A DNA stretch of 64,000 nt from positions 1,488,001 through 1,552,000 of the forward strand of contig NZ_UHHW01000002.1 in NCBI RefSeq assembly GCF_900460345.1. The letters are read 5' to 3'. The position numbers and the translations under genes are program-made. Position 1 is the stretch's first letter; each line of letters begins with the position of its first letter. Below the pieces are notes generated by a model. The model was not told the origin of the DNA. It did not search any database and worked only from the letters and a program-made list of their open reading frames with translations. The stretch comes from Trueperella pyogenes. GTDB lineage: Bacteria; Actinomycetota; Actinomycetes; Actinomycetales; Actinomycetaceae. Below are positions 53,066-62,525 of the stretch, in pieces.

Positions 53066-55201
53066 GTGACTACCAACGATTCCGCCAAGACCACCGCCCG
53101 CACCACCTCGGCTTCCACGGCTGCCAAGCCTGCGGCGAAGAAAGCCGCCAAGAAGCCAGCCAGGAAAACCCGCACGGCTGCGGCGAAGGTCGCAACCGCG
53201 GTAGGGCACGTCGGGCGCATCCCAATCGTCGACGTCAGCCCTGTTGTGCAACACGGCGCCTGGCCCGCCAAGGGAACTGTCAGTGAGGCCTTTCCCGTCA
53301 CGGCCATCGTCTTCCGCGAAGGCCACGATCAGTTCGGTGCCGCCGCGGTTCTCATTGATCCAGAGGGCAATGAGGCACAAGAGTCGATCATGTACGATTC
53401 CCACCCTGGCCTGAACATCTATAAAGCGTGGCTCACCCCCACGCGTGCCGGCCAGTGGGAGTTCTTCGTGCGCGCATGGTCCGATCCGATGGCCACGTGG
53501 TATCACGACGCCGAGATCAAGTTGAACGCCGGCGTAGATGTGGAGCTAGTCTTCCTTGAGGGTGAACGCCTGCTCACTCGCGCGATGAAGAACATGCCAA
53601 CTGCTACGGAGGAACGCGCGATCCTGCGTGACGCAATCTCGGTCATTAAACGCAAGCGCGTCTCCACCAACCTGCGCTTCGCCGCCGCAACCTCCGATGA
53701 TGTGCGCCGCGCGATGGCCACCTATCCGCTACGCGACATGGTGACCGAGTCTCCGCGGTACAAGGTGAATGTGGATCGTGAGCGCGCGCTCGTCGGGTCC
53801 TGGTATGAGATCTTCCCGCGTTCCATAGGCTGCTATTACGACGAGGAGAAGAAAGCCTGGGTCTCCGGCACGCTTAGGACAGCCGCCGAGGGTCTTGACC
53901 GCATCGCGGCGATGGGTTTCGATGTCGTCTACCTCACCCCGATCCACCCAATCGGCGAAACGAATAAGAAAGGTCGCAACAATACCCTCGATTCGACGCC
54001 GGAGGACCCGGGCTCGCCGTACGCGATCGGCTCGCCAGCTGGTGGCCACGATGCCATCCACCCGGACCTGGGCACGTTCGAGGATTTTGACGCGTTCGTC
54101 GCCCGCGCACGCGAACTCGGGATGGAGGTGGCGCTCGACGTCGCCCTGCAGTGCTCCCCCGATCACCCGTGGATCACCGAGCATCCGCAGTGGTTCACCA
54201 CCCGCGCTGACGGTACGATTGCCTACGCCGAGAACCCGCCGAAGAAGTACCAGGATATCTACCCCTTAAACTTCGACAACGATCCGGAGGGAATCTATCA
54301 GGAGATCAAGCGCATCCTTGAGCTGTGGGTAGCTCACGGCGTGACGATCTTCCGTGTGGACAACCCACACACAAAGCCCGTCTCTTTCTGGCAACGCCTG
54401 CTGGCGGAGTTCCGCGAACTTCACCCGGATGTCATCTTCCTCGCCGAGGCATTCACCAAGCCTCCGATGTTGCAGACCCTGGGCGCGGTTGGGTTCCACC
54501 AGTCCTACAACTACTTCGCATGGCGCAACGAGAAGAAGGAGATCGAGGAATACCTGTGGGAGCTTTCTCATGACTCGGACGCGCGGGTTCGCCCCGCTTT
54601 CTGGCCGACGACGCACGATATCCTCACCCCCTACATGCAACGCGGGGGCGTGCCCGCCTTCGCGATTCGGGCCATCTTGGCTGCTACGGGTTCGCCGACG
54701 TGGGGCATCTACAACGGCTACGAACTAGTGGAAAATGTGGCTCGTCCGGGAGCTGAAGAACAGATCGATAACGAAAAATACCAGTACAAGAATCGCGACT
54801 GGGGTGCGGCTGAAGCGCTGGGTATTTCCACGCTGCTGGGCAAACTCAACGACATCCGTTCACGGCACCTGGCCTTCCGGCGGCTGCGCAACGTCACCAT
54901 CAACCCGACGAACAATGACAACCTGCTGTGCTTCACCAAGGTCACCCGGCCTGAGGAATCGCCCGACGGCAAGCGAGACATGGTTATTGTGGTGCTCAAC
55001 CTCAACCCATACGAGACTCATGCCGGCACGATCGAGCTCGACCTGTCTGCCTTCGGCACCTCGCCGCGCTGGGACGGCTCGCCCGCCATACAGGTATACG
55101 ACGAGCTATCGGGCGAGACCTTCCAGTGGAATGACCGCCCATACGTGAGCCTGAACCCTGGAGGCCGCGTCGCCCACATCCTGTCCGTCCAGGTGCTCTA
55201 A
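53066..55201 (+). CDS. glgE: Alpha-1,4-glucan:maltose-1-phosphate maltosyltransferase GlgE
   Basis: A 711-aa GH13_3 enzyme that transfers maltosyl units from alpha-maltose-1-phosphate to glucan chains. Family marks are VYLTPIHPIGETNKKGRNN, the nucleophile in FRVDNPHTKP, the acid Glu in IFLAEAFTKPP, and the late QYKNRDWG. The first 45 residues are an unusual Ala/Lys/Thr tail with AAKKAAKKPARKTR-like repeats resembling histone H1 C-termini. The rest starts with GRIPIVDVSPVVQ, where most GlgEs begin. The GTG start has no Shine-Dalgarno. It heads the glgE-treS-mak-glgB cluster. Confidence 0.95.
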   Translation: MTTNDSAKTTARTTSASTAAKPAAKKAAKKPARKTRTAAAKVATAVGHVGRIPIVDVSPVVQHGAWPAKGTVSEAFPVTAIVFREGHDQFGAAAVLIDPEGNEAQESIMYDSHPGLNIYKAWLTPTRAGQWEFFVRAWSDPMATWYHDAEIKLNAGVDVELVFLEGERLLTRAMKNMPTATEERAILRDAISVIKRKRVSTNLRFAAATSDDVRRAMATYPLRDMVTESPRYKVNVDRERALVGSWYEIFPRSIGCYYDEEKKAWVSGTLRTAAEGLDRIAAMGFDVVYLTPIHPIGETNKKGRNNTLDSTPEDPGSPYAIGSPAGGHDAIHPDLGTFEDFDAFVARARELGMEVALDVALQCSPDHPWITEHPQWFTTRADGTIAYAENPPKKYQDIYPLNFDNDPEGIYQEIKRILELWVAHGVTIFRVDNPHTKPVSFWQRLLAEFRELHPDVIFLAEAFTKPPMLQTLGAVGFHQSYNYFAWRNEKKEIEEYLWELSHDSDARVRPAFWPTTHDILTPYMQRGGVPAFAIRAILAATGSPTWGIYNGYELVENVARPGAEEQIDNEKYQYKNRDWGAAEALGISTLLGKLNDIRSRHLAFRRLRNVTINPTNNDNLLCFTKVTRPEESPDGKRDMVIVVLNLNPYETHAGTIELDLSAFGTSPRWDGSPAIQVYDELSGETFQWNDRPYVSLNPGGRVAHILSVQVL

Positions 55202-55240
55202 GCCCCTGAAGTGCTCCAGCCACAACCGAAAGGCGTCTGT

Positions 55241-56959
55241 GTGACTCCAGCGAACTTCGACACACACTTCCCGGGTATCTCCGAAGATCCGAACTGGTTC
55301 AAAACTGCCGTTTTCTATGAGGTGCTCTTGCGCGCCTTCGGGGATTCCACCGGGACGGGCCTAGGTGACCTGCGCGGCCTTATCGGCCACCTGGACTACC
55401 TCCAGTGGCTCGGCGTCGATTGCCTGTGGATCCCGCCCTTCTACCCCTCCCCCATGCGCGACGGCGGTTACGACGTCTCGAATTTCACCGCGATTTCACC
55501 CGAATACGGCACGATTGAAGAGTTCGGCGAGCTCATCGAGCAGGCTCACCGGCGTGGCATCCGCATCATCATCGACCTCGTGATCAACCACACCTCTGAC
55601 CAGCACCCGTGGTTCCAGTCGTCGCGTTCTAACCCGGACGGCCCCTTCGGAGACTTCTACGTGTGGCGCGACGACGACGCCGAGTACGCCGATGCCCGCA
55701 TCATCTTCATCGACACCGAGGCCAGCAACTGGACGTTCGATCCGGTGCGCCGCCAATACTTCTGGCATCGCTTCTTCTCTCACCAGCCGGATCTCAACTA
55801 TGAAAACCCGAAGGTGCGCGAGGCGATTAAGGACGTGGTGCGTTTTTGGGCCAAACTCGGAATCGACGGCTTCCGCCTCGACGCCGTGCCCTATCTGTTC
55901 GAGGAAGAGGGCACGAACTGCGAAAATCTACCTCGCACCCACGCCTACCTGGCAGAGCTGCGCGCGATGTTGGATGCCGAATTCCCAGGCAAGATCCTGC
56001 TTGCCGAGGCGAATCAGTGGCCGAACGACGTCGTGGAGTATTTTGGCGACGCGGAGGATCCCGAGTGTCAGATGTGTTTCCACTTCCCCGTCATGCCGCG
56101 TATCTACTATGCGCTGCGCGACCAGCGAGCCACCGCGATCCGGGATATTTTGCAGGCCACGCCCGACATTCCGGCCGCTGCCCAGTGGGGTACCTTCCTG
56201 CGCAACCACGACGAGCTCACTCTTGAGATGGTCTCCACTGAGGAGCGGGCGAAGATGTATGGCTGGTATGCCGAAGACCCGCGTATGCGTGCGAACGTGG
56301 GCATCCGGCGTCGTTTGGCTCCTCTCCTAGGCAACTCACGTGCGGAGATTGAGCTCGCCAATGCGTTGCTGCTGTCACTGCCGGGTTCGCCGTGCCTGTA
56401 TTACGGCGACGAAATCGGGATGGGCGATAACATCTGGTTGCCCGACCGCGACTCGGTACGCACTCCCATGCAGTGGACGCCGGATCGCAACGCCGGCTTC
56501 TCCGCCGCCGACCCCGGCAAGCTTTACCTTCCCGTCGTCCAGTCCTTGGTCTACCACTACCAGGCTATCAACGTGGAAGCCCAGCTGGCTCAGCCGGCGT
56601 CGTTGCTCCACTGGATGCGGGGAATCTTGCAGGTGCGCAGGCGCTACCCGGTACTCGGCACTGGCGACTTCACGCTGCGTCCGGCGCAAAACGAGGCGGT
56701 GCTGGCCTTTACCCGCACGAGCGAATACCAGGTGATGCTGTGCGTGATGAACCTGGCCAACACGGCGCGCGCGGCGAAAGTGGAAATCCCCGAGTACGCC
56801 GGGTGGGACGTGCGCGACGTCTTCGGCGGGGCTGGCTTCCCGGCCGTCGGCACTGACGGTCGCTATCCGATGACCCTCGGCGCCCGCGACTTCTTCTGGC
56901 TGGAGTTGACCCGCCCAGGCAGCGCTGAACCCGCTCCGATCGAAGGGGCCAGCGCATGA
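55241..56959 (+). CDS. treS: Trehalose synthase (maltose-forming)
   Basis: A 572-aa GH13_16 enzyme interconverting trehalose and maltose. Motifs are LGVDCLWIPPFYPSPMRDGGYDV, IIDLVINHTSDQHPWF, nucleophile GFRLDAVPYLFEEEG, acid LAEANQWP and FLRNHDELTLEMV. GTG at 55241 follows AAAGGCG at good spacing; an in-frame ATG at 55211 lies too near the glgE stop and lacks a site. It is followed by the maltokinase gene with a 4-bp overlap. The enzyme and kinase are separate proteins here rather than fused. Confidence 0.95.
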   Translation: MTPANFDTHFPGISEDPNWFKTAVFYEVLLRAFGDSTGTGLGDLRGLIGHLDYLQWLGVDCLWIPPFYPSPMRDGGYDVSNFTAISPEYGTIEEFGELIEQAHRRGIRIIIDLVINHTSDQHPWFQSSRSNPDGPFGDFYVWRDDDAEYADARIIFIDTEASNWTFDPVRRQYFWHRFFSHQPDLNYENPKVREAIKDVVRFWAKLGIDGFRLDAVPYLFEEEGTNCENLPRTHAYLAELRAMLDAEFPGKILLAEANQWPNDVVEYFGDAEDPECQMCFHFPVMPRIYYALRDQRATAIRDILQATPDIPAAAQWGTFLRNHDELTLEMVSTEERAKMYGWYAEDPRMRANVGIRRRLAPLLGNSRAEIELANALLLSLPGSPCLYYGDEIGMGDNIWLPDRDSVRTPMQWTPDRNAGFSAADPGKLYLPVVQSLVYHYQAINVEAQLAQPASLLHWMRGILQVRRRYPVLGTGDFTLRPAQNEAVLAFTRTSEYQVMLCVMNLANTARAAKVEIPEYAGWDVRDVFGGAGFPAVGTDGRYPMTLGARDFFWLELTRPGSAEPAPIEGASA

Positions 56960-58257
56960 TCGCCACCCTTGAGTCCGTCACCCCCGAGGCGCTGTCGGCG
57001 GAGCTGCGGCAGTGGATGACCTCCGCGCGCTGGTTTACCGGCGAACCCGGAGCCGAGATCGAGTTCGGCCCGAGTGCCGTCCTCGCTGAGGGATCGGCGC
57101 GCACCGAGCTCTTCGTCGTCCACTCGGGCGGCACGGCGTTCGCAGTACCGCTGACGTTCAAGAACGCAGGTGGCTCGATCGCCGTGTACGATGCGACCGA
57201 CGACGCCGACGGCCAGGCCGCGCTCCTCGGCGCAGTTTACGGGCAACACGCCGCCGCGAACGGGCTGGCACTGTGCGCCCACCCGATCCGCGCCGCAGCG
57301 ACCGTGGCGAGCGCAAAGACACTCACGTCTGAGCAATCCAATACATCGATTATCTATCGCTTCGACCGGCCCGACGACGGCTCAGTCGGCATCATCCTCA
57401 AAGTCTTCCGCGTGCTCTCGGACGGCTCCAACCCGGACGTCGAGCTGCAGGGCGCACTCGATTCGCGCGGCTCGCGATCCGTCCCACGCCAATACGGCTC
57501 GGTTAGCGGCACTTGGGCGGGCACGACGACGCACCTGCTGGCCGCGCAGGAATTCCTCGCCGGCGCCACGGACGCCTGGCAGGTGATCGCCCGGCAGCTG
57601 GGCCAGTCGGCGTCGTTCACCCAGCAAGCCGAGATAACGGCTCTAGGCCGCCTCACACGCGAGATCCACGATGAACTCGCCCAGGCTTTTCCCACGGTAG
57701 CCCCCACCGATGAGCGACGCGAGGAGCTGGTTTCCCAGTGGCGTCAGCGTGCCGACGCCGCGATAGCCGACGCGCCGGCTTTGGCACCGTATCGCGAACA
57801 GATCGAGGAGATCCTCGCCAGCCCTCTTGCGCGCGCTTGGCCTGTATTCCAGCGCATCCACGGAGACTTCCACCTGGGCCAGGTACTCCACGTGCCCGAT
57901 CGCGGTTGGGTTGCCCTCGACTTCGAAGGTGAGCCCTTGCGCCCGCTCTCCCAACGTGTGAGTCCCGACCTCGCATTGCGCGACGTCGCCGGCATGCTCC
58001 GCTCCTTCGACTACGCCGGCGGTTCAGCCGAGATCGCAGGCGGGGACCCACAGGCTCTGGCCGAATGGACGCGACTCGCGCAAGCGGCGTTTATGGCCGG
58101 ATATGGGCACATCAGCAAGGAAGAACAGACACTCTTAGATGCCCTCATCCTCGACAAGGCACTCTACGAGGTAAGTTACGAAGCCGCGAGCCGGCCGACC
58201 TGGCTGGATATTCCGGTGCGTGGAGTACTTCGTCTTATCGCCGTCACTAAGCCTTAA
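56956..58257 (+). CDS. mak: Maltokinase (Pep2/Mak)
   Basis: A 433-aa kinase making maltose-1-phosphate for GlgE. The aminoglycoside-phosphotransferase-like fold shows RIHGDFHLGQVLHVP with the catalytic Asp and WVALDFEGEP with the metal-binding Asp. N-terminal RWFTGEPGAEIEF and the TLTSEQSNTSIIYRF phosphate-loop region match actinobacterial maltokinases. The ATG overlaps the treS stop by 4 bp, so the TreS-Mak complex partners are translationally coupled. Length is slightly below the mycobacterial 455 aa. Confidence 0.93.
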   Translation: MIATLESVTPEALSAELRQWMTSARWFTGEPGAEIEFGPSAVLAEGSARTELFVVHSGGTAFAVPLTFKNAGGSIAVYDATDDADGQAALLGAVYGQHAAANGLALCAHPIRAAATVASAKTLTSEQSNTSIIYRFDRPDDGSVGIILKVFRVLSDGSNPDVELQGALDSRGSRSVPRQYGSVSGTWAGTTTHLLAAQEFLAGATDAWQVIARQLGQSASFTQQAEITALGRLTREIHDELAQAFPTVAPTDERREELVSQWRQRADAAIADAPALAPYREQIEEILASPLARAWPVFQRIHGDFHLGQVLHVPDRGWVALDFEGEPLRPLSQRVSPDLALRDVAGMLRSFDYAGGSAEIAGGDPQALAEWTRLAQAAFMAGYGHISKEEQTLLDALILDKALYEVSYEAASRPTWLDIPVRGVLRLIAVTKP

Positions 58258-58305
58258 TCCAACGTAGAATAGTGTTATCAGCCAGCACTACGAAGGAAGC
58301 CTGAC

Positions 58306-60489
58306 ATGACTGAACCTGTCCCGATGTCTGTCAACCATGACGTTCTCGACGCCGTGTCGAATGGAAACCACCATTCGCCGCACGACATCCTTGGGCCGCA
58401 CAGCAACGGTGACGCCGTTACGATTCGCGTGAGCCGCCAGCTTGCTGACTCGGTCACGATTGTCACTCCCGACGCCGAATATCCAGCCGCCCACGAATGG
58501 AACGGCGTGTGGGTGGTTGCTATCCCAGGTGGCGAGATTCCCACCTACCAGGTCCGCGCCACCTACGGCGATTTCGAGGCCACCACGGACGACGGTTACC
58601 GGTTCTTGCCCACCATCGGGGAGATCGATCGCTACCTTTTCTCAGAAGGACGCCACGAGCAGCTGTGGAAAGTGCTCGGCGCGCATGTGCAAGCCTATGA
58701 CACCCCGATGGGCGAAGTGCGCGGAACGAGCTTCTCGGTGTGGGCGCCCAATGCACGTGCCGTGCGCGTGATTGGTGACTTCAACTCGTGGAGCGGGATC
58801 TCCTCGGCCATGCGCACCATGGGCACCTCCGGCATTTGGGAAGTATTCATCCCAGGCGCTGAAGACGGGCAACGCTACAAGTTCGAGATCCAATATGCCG
58901 ACGGCAGCTGGCATCAGAAGGCAGACCCGATGGCCAGGCGCACTGAGGCTCCGCCGTCGACCGCCTCCATCATCACCACATCCCACTTCGAATGGGATGA
59001 CGACGAGTGGATGAACCGGCGTGCACAGACCGATCCGCATTCTGGCCCCGTCTCCGTCTACGAACTTCACCTCGGATCCTGGCGTCACGGCTTGTCCTAC
59101 CGGGACGCCGCAGAACAGCTCATTGGCCATCTGAAATACACCGGCTTCACCCATGTGGAGTTTATGCCGCTGGCAGAGCACCCCTTCGGGCCGTCGTGGG
59201 GCTACCAGGTCACCTCCTATTACGCGCCCACGGCTCGGTTCGGTGATCCAGACGAGCTGCGCTATCTCATCTGCGAGCTCCACAAAGCTGGCATCGGCGT
59301 CATCATGGACTGGGTACCCGCCCACTTCCCCAAAGATGAGTGGGCACTGGCTCGCTTCGACGGCACCCCGCTGTACGAAGATCCTAATCCGCTGCGCGGA
59401 GAGCAGCCCGACTGGGGCACATATGTGTTTAACTTCGGTCGTCGCGAAGTGCGTAACTTCCTCGTAGCCAACGCGCTGTTCTGGCTGGAGGAGTTCCATG
59501 TGGATGGCCTGCGTGTGGACGCCGTCGCTTCGATGCTCTACCTGGACTACTCCCGTAAGGAAGGCCAGTGGCAGCCCAACGTTTACGGCGGACGAGAAAA
59601 CCTTGAGGCGATCTCCTTCATCCAGGAGGCCAATGCCACGGCCTACCGCAACCACCCTGGCATCATGATGATCGCCGAGGAGTCCACCTCTTGGGGCGGC
59701 GTCACGGGCATGACGGACAACGGCGGCCTCGGTTACGGTTTGAAGTGGAATATGGGGTGGATGAACGACACCCTGCGCTACATGGAAGAAAAGCCAATCA
59801 ACCGCAAGTGGCACCACGGCGAGCTCACGTTCTCGCTGGTCTACGCTTTCTCCGAGCAATTCCTCCTGCCGCTCTCGCATGACGAGGTCGTTCACGGCAA
59901 GGGCTCACTCTACTCGAAGATGCCCGGTGATCACTGGCAAAAGCTTGCTGGCGTTCGCCTCCTACTCGGCTACCAGTGGTCGCATCCGGGCAAGAAGCTC
60001 TTGTTTATGGGCCAAGAATTCGCCCAAATCGACGAGTGGAACTCTGGCAAGAGTTTGGACTGGTGGCTCACAGACAATCCGGGGCACGACGGCGTCATGG
60101 CCTGCGTGCGGCGTCTTAACGAGCTCTACCGCGAGCATCCGGCCCTGTGGAGCGACGACTTCACGAACCACGGCTTCGAGTGGCTCGAGGTCAATGACTG
60201 CGACCATAACGTGCTCGCCTACCTGCGCAAGTCCAAGGATGAGGACGACGTCGTGGCGGCTATCTGTAACTTCTCGGGTGTACCCCACAATGACTACCGC
60301 ATCGGCCTGCCCTATGAAGGGGTGTGGGAGGAGATCCTCAACACCGACGCCGTCGAGTACGGTGGCTCGGGAGTGGGCAACCTCGGCCAGGTGACAACCG
60401 AACCTGTGGAGTGGTCTGGACGCGCGCAGTCTGCCCTCGTCCAGTTGCCGCCCTACGGAGTTATCTACCTCAAGCCACGCAAGTTGTAG
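58306..60489 (+). CDS. glgB: 1,4-alpha-glucan branching enzyme GlgB
   Basis: A 727-aa GH13_9 enzyme adding alpha-1,6 branches. An N-terminal extra module (about 15-110) is followed by CBM48 ([18 protein letters not shown]), then the barrel with [17 protein letters not shown] and [13 protein letters not shown]. The nucleophile lies in [16 protein letters not shown] and the acid in MIAEEST, and [13 protein letters not shown] follows. A -10-like TAGAAT lies about 40 nt upstream, and GAAGGAAG serves as ribosome binding site, so it may have its own promoter besides read-through from mak. Last gene of the GlgE pathway cluster. Confidence 0.96.
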   Translation: MTEPVPMSVNHDVLDAVSNGNHHSPHDILGPHSNGDAVTIRVSRQLADSVTIVTPDAEYPAAHEWNGVWVVAIPGGEIPTYQVRATYGDFEATTDDGYRFLPTIGEIDRYLFSEGRHEQLWKVLGAHVQAYDTPMGEVRGTSFSVWAPNARAVRVIGDFNSWSGISSAMRTMGTSGIWEVFIPGAEDGQRYKFEIQYADGSWHQKADPMARRTEAPPSTASIITTSHFEWDDDEWMNRRAQTDPHSGPVSVYELHLGSWRHGLSYRDAAEQLIGHLKYTGFTHVEFMPLAEHPFGPSWGYQVTSYYAPTARFGDPDELRYLICELHKAGIGVIMDWVPAHFPKDEWALARFDGTPLYEDPNPLRGEQPDWGTYVFNFGRREVRNFLVANALFWLEEFHVDGLRVDAVASMLYLDYSRKEGQWQPNVYGGRENLEAISFIQEANATAYRNHPGIMMIAEESTSWGGVTGMTDNGGLGYGLKWNMGWMNDTLRYMEEKPINRKWHHGELTFSLVYAFSEQFLLPLSHDEVVHGKGSLYSKMPGDHWQKLAGVRLLLGYQWSHPGKKLLFMGQEFAQIDEWNSGKSLDWWLTDNPGHDGVMACVRRLNELYREHPALWSDDFTNHGFEWLEVNDCDHNVLAYLRKSKDEDDVVAAICNFSGVPHNDYRIGLPYEGVWEEILNTDAVEYGGSGVGNLGQVTTEPVEWSGRAQSALVQLPPYGVIYLKPRKL

Positions 60490-60523
60490 GGCTGAGGAGA
60501 TAGGCTCTGCTTTCCTATGCGTC

Positions 60524-60569
60524 GCCCCCGTTCGCCCCACCACATTGTGAAGGTGGGGCGAACGGGGGC
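60524..60569. terminator. Bidirectional terminator between glgB and the LssY-C gene
   Basis: A perfect 18-bp stem (GCCCCCGTTCGCCCCACC with its complement) and a 10-nt loop between convergent genes. Confidence 0.8.
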
Positions 60570-60597
60570 TCATCGATGTGACGCGTTCGCGCCGTGT

Positions 60598-61950
60598 TTA
60601 ACGGCGTCGCCTTGGCCACAGCTGCCTAAAATACCTCTCTTTTCTCCCCTGGCTCACCCAGAGGCGCACCGACGTCGCGGACAGGGCGAATACCAGCAAC
60701 ACTGAGAATCCGGCGTCCAACAGCGGCCACTGCTCTTCCGAAAAAGCGAGAATCAAGAACGTAATAGCGGCCAAGCTTTGGATAACCAGTATGGCCACCC
60801 ATGCCCATCTTTGCCGCAGTACTATCAGAGCTAGTAAACCGACATTGACCAAGATAGACAAGAATGCCGAGGCGAACGTGAAATCGGCCATGGCTATGTT
60901 GCTTAGCCCGCGTGCGATCATCAAAAGCCCGACGAACCAAATAAGTGCCGGGGGCAGCTCGTGGCCCTTAGCCCGTGTTTGAGTCGCCGTTTGCACGTCG
61001 GTGCCTGCGGGCTTCGCCTGCTCTTGGACGGACTCGTGCCCATGTGCTCGGTCTGCCGCTATCTCCTGACGGTCCTCGGTCAAGCTCAGAACCGGCAGAT
61101 CGCCGTCGGTTCTAATGGTGTCCCCGCCGCCGTTGCGGGCATGGTATGCATTGAAGTAGCGGTCGATCACGCCCACACGCACCCCTGGTGAGCCGTAGAG
61201 AATCGTCCCGATCAGATAGTCTCGTTCGAGGTCGATATGTGCATCAATCTTGTGTGTGACCTGCCCTGTAAACAGCGACAGCCCCACCGAACGGTCATAG
61301 GTCGCTGCAGCCAGCCAGTCGACGGCGATACCGCCCGGCAAACTCCACCCCTCGGGCGTCTTCCAAAAACGCACATGGTGACGACGAGCCGGGTTGCCGT
61401 TGACCTCACGCTCGTATGCGAAATCCTCCTGGCGGCCGAAAAGATACAGATGAGAAACAGGAGCCGACGGATACGACTTTCGCAGCACCGAGGCGACGAC
61501 GATATTCCATGCCGTCCGGGCCGTCAGCGGGTCGGCTTGGACCCAACCGGCCTGACGCATAACCTCATGCATGTCTGATTCAGCGCCGTTGAAAGCGAGA
61601 TTAACAGGGTCGCCAAGAATGCCTTCAGCAGTGCGGGTGCGGCCGATAAAATAATTCGGCACGTAAATCGTCGAGACGATCTGGTGGAGGCGAGGAAAAG
61701 CAAGGTATGCAACGACCGCCCAAAAGATCACGAGGTTCAACAACCAGAGGCGCTCCCCAGGAACTCCTCGATCGAGCACCAATATGCTGAACCAGAAGAC
61801 CAACACCACGGCGAGACCGGCGAAAAAAGAAGCGATCACATCGTAAATCTGCCACTTACGTGTTCTCACCTTTTCTGATCGTTGCACATATTCCGGTTCA
61901 GATTCGGGCACAGCCCAACGAGTACTATCTGACCTCAAAGAAATATCCAT
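60598..61950 (-). CDS. LssY C-terminal domain membrane protein
   Basis: A 450-aa protein. Two N-terminal membrane helices lie near residues 38-60 and 70-90. An LssY_C-like domain follows (about 95-265), with NYFIGRTRTAEGILGDPVN, SHLYLFGRQEDFAYER and HHVRFWK. A hydrophilic linker (about 275-330) leads to three or four C-terminal helices (about 335-435). LssY_C proteins are widespread and uncharacterised; the name comes from a Legionella type I secretion locus. Start ATG at 61950 follows GAGGG at good spacing; the ATG at 61968 has no site. It is convergent with glgB and not part of an operon. Confidence 0.78.
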   Translation of the reverse strand: MDISLRSDSTRWAVPESEPEYVQRSEKVRTRKWQIYDVIASFFAGLAVVLVFWFSILVLDRGVPGERLWLLNLVIFWAVVAYLAFPRLHQIVSTIYVPNYFIGRTRTAEGILGDPVNLAFNGAESDMHEVMRQAGWVQADPLTARTAWNIVVASVLRKSYPSAPVSHLYLFGRQEDFAYEREVNGNPARRHHVRFWKTPEGWSLPGGIAVDWLAAATYDRSVGLSLFTGQVTHKIDAHIDLERDYLIGTILYGSPGVRVGVIDRYFNAYHARNGGGDTIRTDGDLPVLSLTEDRQEIAADRAHGHESVQEQAKPAGTDVQTATQTRAKGHELPPALIWFVGLLMIARGLSNIAMADFTFASAFLSILVNVGLLALIVLRQRWAWVAILVIQSLAAITFLILAFSEEQWPLLDAGFSVLLVFALSATSVRLWVSQGRKERYFRQLWPRRRR

Positions 61951-62144
61951 ACTACCCTCAACACGCACATTTCATTGACAAGGATGGGAAAATCCTACCG
62001 CGCTCGCTTTTAGCGGACAACGCCGGGTACTCCTCAAGAAACACACACAGCGCAAGCGAGCTAGAACCCCTAAAGGGCGGGGTCGTCCACCGGCGTCCTA
62101 TTAAAATGCTTGCCGCTGCAGTATTCCACGGCTTTTGCTACAGC
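61951..62144. other. Intergenic segment before dispersed repeat copy 2
   Basis: It contains the upstream region of the LssY-C gene. I see no gene or clear RNA. Confidence 0.4.
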
Positions 62145-62390
62145 GGCCCTGTGTGCTGGCCTTGTTGTGAGTCAGTATGAGGTCATTGTTGTCGGGCGCA
62201 AGAATTCGGGGGTTCTTGAGCTGCGGGGATTGAGGCGGACTCAGAGGCGGGCCTCGTTTAACCCGCCTCCCGACAGTTCTTTTGAGAATTTAGCCCACCC
62301 GCCGACAGTTCTTTTGAACATACCGGCCACCGATTCATATACGGGCCTGGTGGAGCCTATATTCATGTTTTATGCCGGGCACCCGGCCCA
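62145..62390 (+). repeat. Dispersed non-coding repeat, copy 2
   Basis: About 245 bp homologous to 20680-20965, same orientation. The CCGACAGTTCTTTTGA motif occurs at about 62270 and 62302, and the last 75 bp (ACCGGCCACCGATTCATA to ATTCATGTTTTATG) is nearly identical. A 119-codon frame crosses it but is interrupted in copy 1. Confidence 0.75.
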
Positions 62391-62472
62391 CCCAAGCGCC
62401 CGGCAGGCCGGGCGAGGCGTCGGTGGGCCGGCGCTCTCCTACTTGTATCTGCCAGCTGGCTCCGAATAAAGC

Positions 62473-62501
62473 TTCTGCCCCGCATGACCCGCGGGGCAGA
62501 A
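62473..62501 (-). terminator. Terminator of the malFG operon
   Basis: TTCTGCCCCGC with GCGGGGCAGAA (11 bp, 7-nt loop) 25 bp past the malG stop. On the minus strand it is followed by GCTTTATT. Confidence 0.75.
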
Positions 62502-62525
62502 CCAGGTTAAGGCGAGGAAAATTCC

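Noticed and set aside
58642..59895. 417-codon minus-strand open frame
   Set aside because: Antisense to glgB. No domain and no ribosome binding site.
42404..60489. Complete classical glycogen synthesis cluster
   Set aside because: glgA and glgC are not present. Synthesis here relies on the GlgE route.
20680..62390. Composite transposon bounded by the two dispersed repeats
   Set aside because: The 41 kb between them is mostly conserved housekeeping genes, no transposase exists, and no target duplications were seen.
62110..62469. 119-codon open frame in dispersed repeat copy 2
   Set aside because: The equivalent frame is interrupted in copy 1 and spacing differs between copies, so coding is not conserved.
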